Assembly: GCA_004431415.1 (NCBI GenBank) | Contig: QPMI01000626.1 | Coordinates: 124,001 to 188,000, forward strand | DNA from: Cyanophora paradoxa | Taxonomy: Eukaryota > Glaucocystophyceae > Cyanophorales > Cyanophoraceae | Length of the DNA: 64,000 nucleotides | Direction of reading: 5' to 3' | Shown here: positions 55,560 to 64,000 of the stretch, piece by piece | How the letters are laid out: every line of letters begins with the position of its first letter | How positions within the stretch are numbered: the stretch's first letter is position 1 | Position numbers and translations under genes: made by a program | The notes under the pieces: generated by a model | What the model was told of the DNA's origin: nothing | The model's database searches: none | The model's input: only the letters and a program-made list of their open reading frames with translations

Positions 55560-55680
55560 CACAAGGCCGAATTAAAGAATTCGAAGCTGAAGCGCAGCTG
55601 CGCCGAAAAAAGGCGGCGGGGGTACGTCTGAAGAAAGATTGACGGTGGTCTACACGCGCCCTGCATGCGCAGCTGCCAGC

Positions 55681-57569
55681 ATGGCGACAGCCGCGGCGCC
55701 CCCGCCGATCGATATGGTGCCCGCGGCTGCGAGCAGCCAGCACGCAGCGGCCGCGCCGGGCCCTACGCTGGCCGACATGCTTGTCGACGCGAACGACGTC
55801 GCCTCCGTGACGCGTGCCATTGCGGCCTGCTTCCCGGGCTCGAGCTGGACCGAGCCGTCGGGCGAGGTCCACACGGAGGTCGTCAGTGGCGGCATCACCA
55901 ACGCGCGTGCGCTCCTGCGCCGCAGAGAGCTCAAACCGCGCCGGCTCACCGCGCGCGGCCGGCAGTCTACAAGGTGCGGATGGCGCAGGAAGGGGCCCTC
56001 ATGGCGACGGTTTCCCCGGGGCGGCGCCTCGCGCCGGCGCCGCCGACGGTGCTTGTCCGCGTCTTCGGAGCGAACACGGAGGTCCTCATCGACCGCGCGA
56101 AGGAGCTCGAGGTCCTGCTCTCGCTCTCGCGGCGGAATCTGATCCCGCGCGTCTACGGAGCGTTCCGCAATGGGCGCCTTGAGGAGTACGTTCCGTACCG
56201 CTCTTTGAGGCCCGAAGGTGCGCACGAATCTTGAAAGCGCCTAGAGCCTCAGCGGGCGGCGCTGCGGCGCCTCCGCCGGCTCCGCCGCCGCCGCCGGCGC
56301 CGCCGCCGCTTTCGACGCCGACGCCGACGACGACGCCGGCGCCGCAGAGATGGCCGACCCGGCGCTGGCGCCGCTCATCGCGCGGAGCCTCGCGCGGCTG
56401 CACAGGACCGACGTGCCGCTCCCCGCTGGGGATGCCCTCTGGTCTACGATCCAGCGATGGCTTGAGATAGGTGCCCGCCGCATCCGATCCCCCGCGCCGC
56501 CCGGCGGCCCGCCCCGCGAACACCGCCCGGCCCTCCGGCCATCCGGCCCGACCGGCGCGCGCAGCGCGCGGCTGCGAGTTCGTGCGGGACGACCAGCGCG
56601 CAGCGCTCGCCGCGGTCGACCTGCCCGCCGTCGCGCGCGAGGTCTGAAGAACCCGTACCCCCTTTTGAAATTGGGCCGCCCGCGATTCGAACCCGCGATT
56701 CAGGTGGCGGACCTCCGGGCGAAGCTGGCGGCTGTACCCTCCCCCCTCGTCTTCGCCCACTGCGATCTTCTCTCCGGCAACATACTCCTCCACGACGGGA
56801 CCAGTGCGTACCCCCTGTAACGGGATACTGACGTACCCCTCACCCGCTTCGTGCCGTACCCCCCAGAGCACATGTACATCATCGACTACGAGTACGGTAT
56901 GCGCGCCCCGCGCGGATTCGACATCGGCAACCATTTCCAGGTCGGTCCCGCGCTGGCCTAACCCCCCCCCCCCCTCCCGAGAGCCGCCTCCCTTTGCCTT
57001 ACCCCCCACTGCCTCCCAGGAGTACGCAGGGTTCGAGTGCGATTACTTGAGGTACCCCGACCGGGAGGCCCAGTACCGGTTCTTCAGGTGCGGCCCTACC
57101 CCGTACCCGCCTCCTCCCCCCCCCTCCTCCTCCCTCACTTCGCCCCGCAGACCGTACCTACTCGAAGCCACGGGTACGTTAGTCTCCCCTGCCTTCAAAC
57201 CCTCTCCTTCTCACCCCAGGCAGGGCGGGAAGCCACAGAAGCGGAGCTGGATCAAATGTACACGGAAGTCACCCGCTGGGGCCTCCTCGCGCACGTGTAC
57301 TGGGGGGTATGGGCCGTCGTGCAGGTGCCCCGTACCCCCCTCTACCTCCCCCGCTCTCTTCCTAGGAGCCCAAATCAACCTGTACCCCCAGGCGCGGCAC
57401 TCGGCGATCGACTTCGATTACCTCTCCTACGCGAAGCTCCGTCTGGACGAGGCGAGTACCCCGTACCCCTCCGGGCGTTCCCGTACCCGCCCGCCCGTCC
57501 TGATTGGCCTGTACCCCTCATCCGCAGTACCGGCGGCAGAAGGCGCTCTTCCTGTCACCTGAGCTTTAA
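55681..57569 (+). CDS. Ethanolamine kinase (choline/ethanolamine kinase family)
   Basis: Phosphorylates ethanolamine (possibly choline) with ATP, the first step of the CDP-ethanolamine route to phosphatidylethanolamine; cytosolic. Eleven phase-checked exons: 55681-55906, 55966-56217, 56348-56470, 56565-56641, 56704-56803, 56867-56940, 57020-57087, 57151-57173, 57224-57324, 57392-57451 and 57528-57569. They total 1146 nt, or 381 residues. Family marks: VVSGGITNALYKV (ATP loop), TVLVRVFGANTEVLIDR, FAHCDLLSGNILL (Brenner's motif, H-x-D-x4-N), MYIIDYEYG and RGFDIGNHF (metal Asp), EYAGFECDYLRYP, LLAHVYWGVWAVVQ and HSAIDFDYLSYAKLR. All catalytic residues are present. The start is the first ATG before an Ala-rich leader. 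The last intron is GC-AG (GAG|GCGAGT). Resemblance is closer to ethanolamine than choline kinases. Confidence 0.93.
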
Positions 57570-58012
57570 TTCAATTTAAACCAAGGGCGGCTGACATTAA
57601 AGCCTAGCTTGGAGGCCCTCGCGATCGCGGTCGGGGGTATTCATTCTTGCAGTTTGTGGAAGTGAGCTTCGGTTTTACGTAGTGTTCAGGGTCCGGAGGG
57701 GCTGCTTGCCCCCGCCCGCTGTAGCGTTCCCATTAATATTTCTTACGTCTCCAACTCCCCCTTTCCGGATCCTCCCCCCTCCCCCCCTTGCCTTCGTCAC
57801 GCACACGAATGATCATCGGATCATGATCGCCCAGCGGCTCAAATGAGTGGACGGACACTTTGATATAATGATAGTACTTCTATCTTAGTATAATCGATAG
57901 AATGATAGTACGTATACATGTTAGTATCTTCTCAAACTATCATGACACATAGATCTTCTCAAAGTCTCATGAAACGTCTAAGTTAAGATACTGCCCTCCG
58001 GAGTTCCGCCGT
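57570..58012. other. Intergenic region between convergent genes
   Basis: No gene. AT-rich words TATAATGATAGTA and ATAGAATGATAGTACG (57862-57915) form a small local repeat, and AGATCTTCTCAAA recurs at about 57930 and 57950. Confidence 0.55.
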
Positions 58013-61000
58013 TCACAGGTCTCCAAATAGAAGGGCGTGGCCGTGACGCGTGGGGGTACTCGTAGAGGGGGCGGGAACGGGTACGGGTGCCTTGGGGGCG
58101 AGTTTTTTGAACCTCCCCAGACTCCAGGCGATGCTGCTGCTGGATGGCGGGGCTGGGACGGGAGGTAGGGCCCCAAAGCCATCCGCTGGTGCCCCGGGGG
58201 CGGGGGCGGGAAGGATGGGCCGGGACGGCCGCCTCGCGTTGCGAACTGGCCCGCGGGGGACGGAGGCGGGGGCGGGGGCGGGGGCGGGGGCGGGGGCGGG
58301 GGCGGGGGCGGCGGGGGGCTGAGCTCCACGGGGGGCGGGGGGCCAAGGCAGGGTAGGGGGGGAAGGAGCCGCAGGAGACCGCTGAACTGCCCTCTGCTGG
58401 GCGGCGCGGTCGAGCGGAGGCGGCCCCGGGCCTAGTGAAACGGAAACCCCCGCAGGTTTGAATCTCGCCCGCTCCTCTTTTAAAGACAGATCCCACTCCT
58501 CTGCGGTTACGCCGGTTAGGGCAGAGCCGAGGCCGAGCAAGCCGGAATGCGGGTACCCCTCAGCTGGTTGATGATGAGCCCGAGGGGTACCCTGCAAAAG
58601 GAGAAGGTCGGACTGAATCTATGCGCGCAGGTTCGGGCTGGGCCGGGGATGCCGGCGTGGCTAAGCTGACCCGGGCTGGGATCTGATTGCCTCCCCGAGC
58701 CGCGCATTCAGAAAGGGGGAAAATCTGCGCCCCGCATCGGAAGGGGCGGATAGGGGGGGTACTCCCCAAAAATCCATGCGAGGGGCGGACCCGGCGGGTC
58801 TCTGGAGGCTGGAGGAGGGTCCGGGGGCGCTCTCCGGGGGGGTACAGGCGCGGAAGGGCACCCTCGCCTCGTCCTCAGGCAGGGCATCCGAGCAGCGCCG
58901 CGCCCGCGCCTTCGAGCGGGAGAGAGGCTGTTAGGGGGTACAGTGATTCGCGCTAGGTACCGTGGACCTTTTTGGAGGAGCTCCTGGGACCCTCCGCGTA
59001 GGCCGGGGGCGGGGCGTCGACGATGGCGAGAGGGGGTACGGGCGGCGTCGGGGTCGTGCGGTCCATCCCCCCCGCAGCCCGCATCCTGTACCCCTCCTTG
59101 GCTTCCTCCTTCAGCGCCCGCCAGCTCTCTATCGGAATAGGAATACGGGGGGTAGGCAGTGAGCGGGGGTAGCCAATCGTTTGGGGCGGACGTGGGCAGG
59201 GGAAGATAAAGGAAAAAAATGCAAGCAGCCCGGAAAATGGTGGTGACGAAGCTGAGGGGTGTCCTGCGGAGTCGAAGCAGCCTTCAGCTGCAGAAGAAAG
59301 GGAGAAGGGAGAGGGGGGAAGAAAGCGACGGCGGCGGCTGGCCATGGCTCAAATGATCAGCGCAGCGATTCGCACCCGGGGAATGAGCTCGCCGCGCGGG
59401 GTAAAGCCTCGTTCAGGTGTGCGGAGAAGCTGCGGGGGCGGCGTGAGGGCGGGTCAAGGCGGGGAGGGGGGTACATCATCGAAGTCGGACCCGCTCGCGT
59501 CGTCGCCCTGCGGCTGCGGCCCGATGTCTATGTCGGCCTCCGGGGGGTACGTGCGCTCCGGATTGGAGGGGTTGCCCGCCGGGCATGGGGCGGGCGGCGC
59601 CGGCGACGGCGGCGCGGGCCGGGGCCCCTCCTCAAGGGGGGGCGGCCATCCGGCCTCCCGATTGGGCCAGAGGGGTACGGGGACGTCGGGCGGGGCCGCG
59701 GGCTGCTGCCGCTGACCGCGGTGCCCGGCCGCGGCGTCGGGCCAAGTTTGCTGGGCGAGTCCGTCGGGTCCGAGTAGGCCGGCGGTGGGGTAGGGCCCGC
59801 CCGCCCCCCCCTCGCCCCCCTCTCCTCCTCGCGCCCCGCCGCGGCCGCCTACGGACTCTGCGAGCAACATCGACTCCAGTCGCATGGACAGCTCCAGAGA
59901 GGCTCGGCACGCCTCCGCGGACTGCCAGATCAAATTCAAGATCAAAATAAGGCTTTAATGGCGGGGAGAAAAGGGGGGTACCCGGCTGAGGACGGCCGGG
60001 TTGGTGCGCTCCTGCAACCCCCTCGCCTCGGCCCGGAACACCTGAAGAGGGAACGAGGAGCCGTACCCGTCAGAGCGCGACAAGTGCGATCGCCCTCCGG
60101 GCGACTCGGGCCGGCCAAGGGTACAGCCTAATATGAGGTCGCCCACCTGTCCGTCGGCTGGAGTCGGGGCTGCGGGGGGTAGCTGCAACCCAGGACGCGC
60201 CCCCGTCCAGGGACCACGGAGCCTCGCTTGCCCGCCGCTGCGCCCGATTCGAGGAGGGGAAGAGGGGGGTGGAGTGGGGGTACGTGCCTCGAGGTCGGTG
60301 CCGACGAGGTCGAAGAAAAGCTCCGTGGCTTTCGGAGCTTCCCCCGTCTCCGGAGAGGGTACAGCGGCCCCACCCGGCGCAGCGCGCCGCGGGGGCGCAA
60401 ACGAGTGAAGGACGAAGGGGGGGGAACGGTCCCCCGTCCCTGCCCCGGCAGCGGGGGCAAGCCCCCGGGAAAGAGAAAGGCCCCGGCCGCTCCAGTGGAG
60501 GGGTACCCCCGCACTCCCTGACGCGGACGGCAGGGAGCGCTGGAGCCGAATCTCGGCGCAGCCGTCGCTGCCAAACTCCTGCGGGCGAAAACGCGAAGCG
60601 GTCAGCGCAAGAAACGAGCGAGGGCAGAAAGCGTCGGGCTAGGTATAATAAAGAGCAAGGTAGGGGGCGCAGAAGCTGCGAGCGTGCCTTCAAGACGATG
60701 CGGCGGACTCGCAGGATGTACTTCGCAACCACTCGGCAGAAAATCAACCTCACGACTGCGGCGAAAAAGGGGGGTAGAGGGGCGTGAGAGGGGGAGTCAG
60801 GGAGCGGGGGTACTGGCCCGCCTTAGACGGGGAGGAATGAGAATATGGAGGAGGCCTTCTCGAGGGCAATGTAGGTGAACCTGGAGGGTACAGCGCCGCG
60901 CTCAGGCGTGACTCAGGTGGTTGTTCAGTGACTCGGGCGGGGGGGGGGGGGGGGGGGGGTAAGGGGGTTGCCTCACCGGCAGCCGCGGGGGGTAGCGGCA

Positions 61001-61760
61001 ACGTGCCACACGGAGAGGGCCCGCATCTTTTCCCGGTAGCGCCGAGGAGTCCTGCGCATGCCGGGGGTACCGTTACATTACGAACGTTCATTGCCGGGAG
61101 CGGAAGCTGCGAAGGGGTAAGGTCGCGGACCAGGCGTCCCCCTCCCACTCGACGGGTACCCGAATTGCGAACGCGGACCCGTCAGGAAGCCTGCGGTCGG
61201 TGTTCAGAAGGGGGGCGGGGGGGGAGGGAGAACAGGTGCGAGGGGTACGAGGGACTCGCGGGCCTTCGGGTCGCACGCAGCATACAGCTCTCAAGAACAT
61301 AGCCTGTAGGGGGGGTCAGGGGGTGGGGGTGGAGAGGGGGAGAGGGGGAGGGGGGGCGAATGGCGGTCGGGGGCTTCGAGGCAGGAAAGTGGGGGTGGGG
61401 GCGGGTTGGGGGTACCGAAGTAGTTCGCCTGGTCCTCGTAGACGGAGACGGCGCCAATGTTATCGGGGTTCTGACGGCTCAGATCGGCTCGGATTGAATT
61501 TGACCGAGCGCGCAGCGAAGCCCGCCCCCTCGCGCGGACCTTGGAAGGTGCTCGCTCCAGCTCAGCCACCAGAGTCTCTCGAAGAATGAACTCGTTAAAA
61601 TCCTGCCGGGGCCCTCCGCTGATTAGTGAGGCCAGCGGGAGCGGCACCTGGCGCGGAGCGGGAGGGGACCTTGGTGCGGGAGCGGCCGAGGATGGCGGAC
61701 GTGGCGAACGCGGCCGGCATGCCTTCGAACTCGGTCACGACGCGGAATGCCGTGAAAGGC
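58013..61760 (-). CDS. Unrecognised multi-exon gene
   Basis: Exon-like segments on the minus strand, most followed by GTACCCC donors: FRVVTEFEGMPAAFATSAIL (about 61740), QDFNEFILRETLVAELER (61605), PDNIGAVSVYEDQANYFG (61470), FAIRVPVEWEGDAWSATL (61165), EFGSDGCAEIRLQRSLPSAS (60565), APKATELFFDLVGTDLEA (60345), VFRAEARGLQERTNPAVL (60040), SAEACRASLELSMRLESML (59925), an acidic ADIDIGPQPQGDDASGSD (59510), WRALKEEAKEGYRMRAAGG (59120) and a Pro-rich end with SIAWSLGRFKKLAPKAP (about 58110). Order and strand fit one gene, but two are possible and phases were not all checked. The (GGGGGC)n tract near 58260-58310 encodes an Ala-Pro repeat. No domain is recognised. Confidence 0.45.
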
Positions 61761-62339
61761 GACTGCCGATCGCTGCCGCGCGCGTCGACGTCAGGACTCA
61801 GGAGGATTCAAAGCATGCGCTCTGCGCATGCCGCTCGCGCGCGGCTCGCGCAGGTGCTCACTTGGTCTCGACTCGGAGACTCATCTCCGGCGAGCCGCCG
61901 ACCCCGGGGCCGTGCTCCATAGAGACGCTGTAGCCTTCCTGCCTCGTCAACTCAAGCGCTCCGGAGAGAATCTGCGCGCACGCGCCTCATATCTCGAGCT
62001 AGAGAAGATGACGTCCAGCCCGGTCAAGCGCGCGCTCGTAGCTATATGCTATAGGCTAGCTGTAGCGGGGGCCCGGGGCAAGGCGCGCCTGTTCGACCAA
62101 CGCCACGTCGTATGCGAGCCGTTCCTTCACGGCATCCCGCTCGAGCTCGCAGCTGTTGTTGAGACCACTCCGTCGCTGCTTCTTTCTCAGCTGCAGTGAT
62201 TTGCCCAGCGGTTATTCGTAGCCTGCTGCTTGTTGGATAGCTTGCGGCTACGTATACGGCTCCATTTGCAATGCGCCGGCGTCCAGCGCTGACGGCTTGT
62301 ACCCGGATGCAGGATTCCCTCGTACCCCGGCAGTGCTCG

Positions 62340-62480
62340 AACTTCTCCAGAGCACGGCCCGGCGGTCGCGATCGCGATCGCAGTCTAGATCTGGACCGCA
62401 ACTTGTGCCGGTGATCGACGCATTCGAATTCCGAGGCCGCCCAGCTGCAGCTGCGCATGCATGTATGTGTGTGCTCCTAT
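62340..62480. repeat. Diverged direct repeat R1
   Basis: Shares, in the same order, ACTTCTCCAGAG, GCGATCGCAGTCTAG, GATCGACGCATTC, GAATTCCGAGGCCGCCCA and AGCTGCAGCTGCGCATGCAT with 63731-63905, separated by indels. It lies on the 3' side of the zinc-knuckle ORF. Confidence 0.75.
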
Positions 62481-62536
62481 ATATTAGGCCTAGGGGTACA
62501 CCACCTATGTACACCTAACAGGTTTAAATTTAAAGT

Positions 62537-63652
62537 CTACCCTCTCAGCACTAAATCTCGCTGGTCGAGATCAAGACACCTACGGCATGAAGACACGTAG
62601 GTGGCGCCATCTACCGCCATATGCATGACGTACAGTAGACGAGGAGAGACTGAAACCGAGGAGCTGAGTAAACCCCAGCTGCAGAGCTCATGATCAGTGA
62701 CTACCAGAAGCATCCGACTAGCCAAGAGACGGCGAAAGAGCTGATCTACCCGGGCGGGGACGGGGTCTCCTCCGCCTGGAGGGCCGCAAGAAACAATTGC
62801 AAAAAATTGGGCCCTCTCTTCCGGGGAGAGGCCCGCCTCCTCCATCGCCAGCGCCATTTCATCCGCCTCCTCTGTAATCGCTCGCCGCTTCGTGAGGGCG
62901 GCCGAAGGGGAGCCGTCCTCGGGGGGCCCAGGTTCCCTGGCCCGAGTCCCCTTCGGTTTGTTGGCCGTGGTCTTGTGCCGTGCCGGCGATGCCTTCGCCG
63001 CCTTTGACGCCGTCCCCGACCCAGCCGGCCCCGTCCGATGGTCGTCGCCACCGCTGCCGACGTCGACGGCATCGCCGCCGTCACCACCACCGCCGCGCCG
63101 CCGCCGCCGCCTCCGCCGCCGCCGCCGCCGCTGCATGCGCAGGGGTCGTCTCCACCGCCCTCAACGCCGGGTGCCGGCTCGGCGCCGGCGCCTTCTGCAC
63201 TATCGCTCGGGAGCCCACCTCCGCCTCCAGCGGCCGTGAGGCCGCGGGAGGGGGGGTACCCGGTGGCGCCTCGCCGAGCGCTTCGCTCCTAGGCCTGAGC
63301 ACTCTCTTGAAGTGTGTCCGAAACGCTCACACCCGAAGCACTGAATCGGTCTCTTCGGGCGCGCGTTGTGGCAGGTCCCAAAGTGAAGAGCCCCGTCCGC
63401 CTCCGACAAAGAATCTAGAAGGGCCGGGTCGATTGCGCTCATCTCCACCGACTGCGGAAAGCGTCGCTCCAGCTCCTCGTCTGACAGTCGACGCGAAAGA
63501 TAAAAGGTATGAACGCCGTTCGGGATCTCCGGCGTTTGGCGGGAGGATCGCGCGTGCCCAGACACCACCTTTGCCGCCGAGCCTTGTAGGGCTCGTGCGA
63601 TCCAGCCTTCTAAATTAGCACGGCGCATGCATGTATGCATGCGCACGCGCAT
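62537..63652 (-). CDS. CCHC zinc-knuckle protein, Gag/ORF1-like (partial)
   Basis: The minus-strand frame 63200-63652 gives GVHTFYLSRRLSDEELERRF and then CFGCERFGHTSREC, an exact C-x2-C-x4-H-x4-C knuckle as in retrotransposon Gag and LINE ORF1 proteins. It continues into a basic Arg-rich stretch. A second frame in the same phase (62537-63136) holds a poly-Arg/Gly segment and a helical piece (ITEEADEMALAMEEAGLSPE). A stop or gap near 63200 separates them, so the gene is broken or spliced. No RT follows downstream (minus direction) within the window. It is probably a retroelement fragment; a host CCHC protein is the alternative. Confidence 0.6.
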
Positions 63653-63730
63653 GTGTACTAGTCGAGTACGAGTACTGTACTAGGCGCATACGAGTAGTAT
63701 ACGTATAGTCGAGTACTACTCCTGCTCCCA

Positions 63731-63905
63731 CTTCTCCAGAGTACGCGTATACGTACTACGGTACGAGTCCGATCGCGAAGTCCGGTCGCGGTCGCGATCG
63801 CAGTCTAGCTCTAGATCGACGCATTCAATATGATTCGAATTCCGAGGCCGCCCAGGCTGCGGCCCATGGCCAGCTGCAGCTGCGCATGCATGTATGCATG
63901 CGCAT
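63731..63905. repeat. Diverged direct repeat R2
   Basis: Partner of R1, on the 5' side of the zinc-knuckle ORF, in the same orientation. It has extra GTACGCGTATACGTAC-type and ATGCATGCGCATG palindromic insertions relative to R1. Confidence 0.75.
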
Positions 63906-64000
63906 GTGTACATGTGGCGTACCAACTTTACTACCAAGGAGGTTCGCGTCCGGGTACAAATGCACATTAAGCCTAGCTCTGGAACTGGATAAGCCGGCGC

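Noticed and set aside
56660-56703. Possible tRNA gene within the ethanolamine kinase intron
   Set aside because: As above: T-arm-like only, with imperfect stem pairing and no Pol III terminator on the right side.

Overview
The window is GC-rich nuclear DNA from a eukaryote, almost certainly a microalga. Genes are broken into small exons by introns of about 50-210 nt, most ending in CAG. One gene encodes a PAM68-type photosystem II assembly protein whose N-terminus reads like a simple plastid transit peptide, with no hydrophobic signal peptide in front. This points to a primary-plastid (probably green-lineage) alga, but the species cannot be fixed from sequence alone. No rRNA, complete tRNA, CRISPR array or bacterial-style operon is visible.

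Layout. 0-1.7 kb is a near-perfect two-copy tandem duplication of a 720-bp unit. 2.8-4.6 kb is an unrecognised multi-exon gene (+). 4.9-5.33 kb is an inverted partial copy of the 3' end of a gene at 51-54.5 kb. 5.7-31.3 kb is a retrotransposon nest. A non-LTR retrotransposon on the minus strand carries an APE-like endonuclease, reverse transcriptase, RNase H and a C-terminal Ulp1-type cysteine protease, with its poly(A) end at 6124. It is split by a 12.56-kb LTR element (16963-29519) with identical 282-bp LTRs, a CAAGT target duplication and no visible gag-pol. The nest is bracketed by identical 390-bp direct repeats (5734-6123 and 30912-31301), whose arrangement fits an unusually long target-site duplication.

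31.4-62 kb is gene-dense. It holds a small Cys-rich ORF, two unrecognised genes, an F-box/WD40 gene (minus, 35575-40548), a class III nucleotidyl cyclase (plus, from 41173; C-terminal exons at 47.45-48.23 kb), the PAM68-like gene (minus, 49189-50692, 11 exons), an unrecognised helical-repeat gene (plus, about 51.2-54.5 kb), an ethanolamine kinase (plus, 55681-57569, 11 exons) and another unrecognised gene (minus, about 58-61.8 kb). The right end has a CCHC zinc-knuckle (Gag/ORF1-like) ORF between two diverged direct repeats.

The host genes do not form one pathway: they touch phospholipid head-group activation, cyclic-nucleotide signalling, ubiquitin-ligase substrate choice and thylakoid assembly. 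The PAM68, ethanolamine kinase, cyclase and F-box models were built by hand; the first two were phase-checked throughout. Their introns support frequent GTGCG/GTACC donors and two GC-AG introns. Intergenic and transposon DNA is unusually dense in short self-complementary words, and some of these look like in-frame insertions when the two copies of the duplicated gene fragment are compared.
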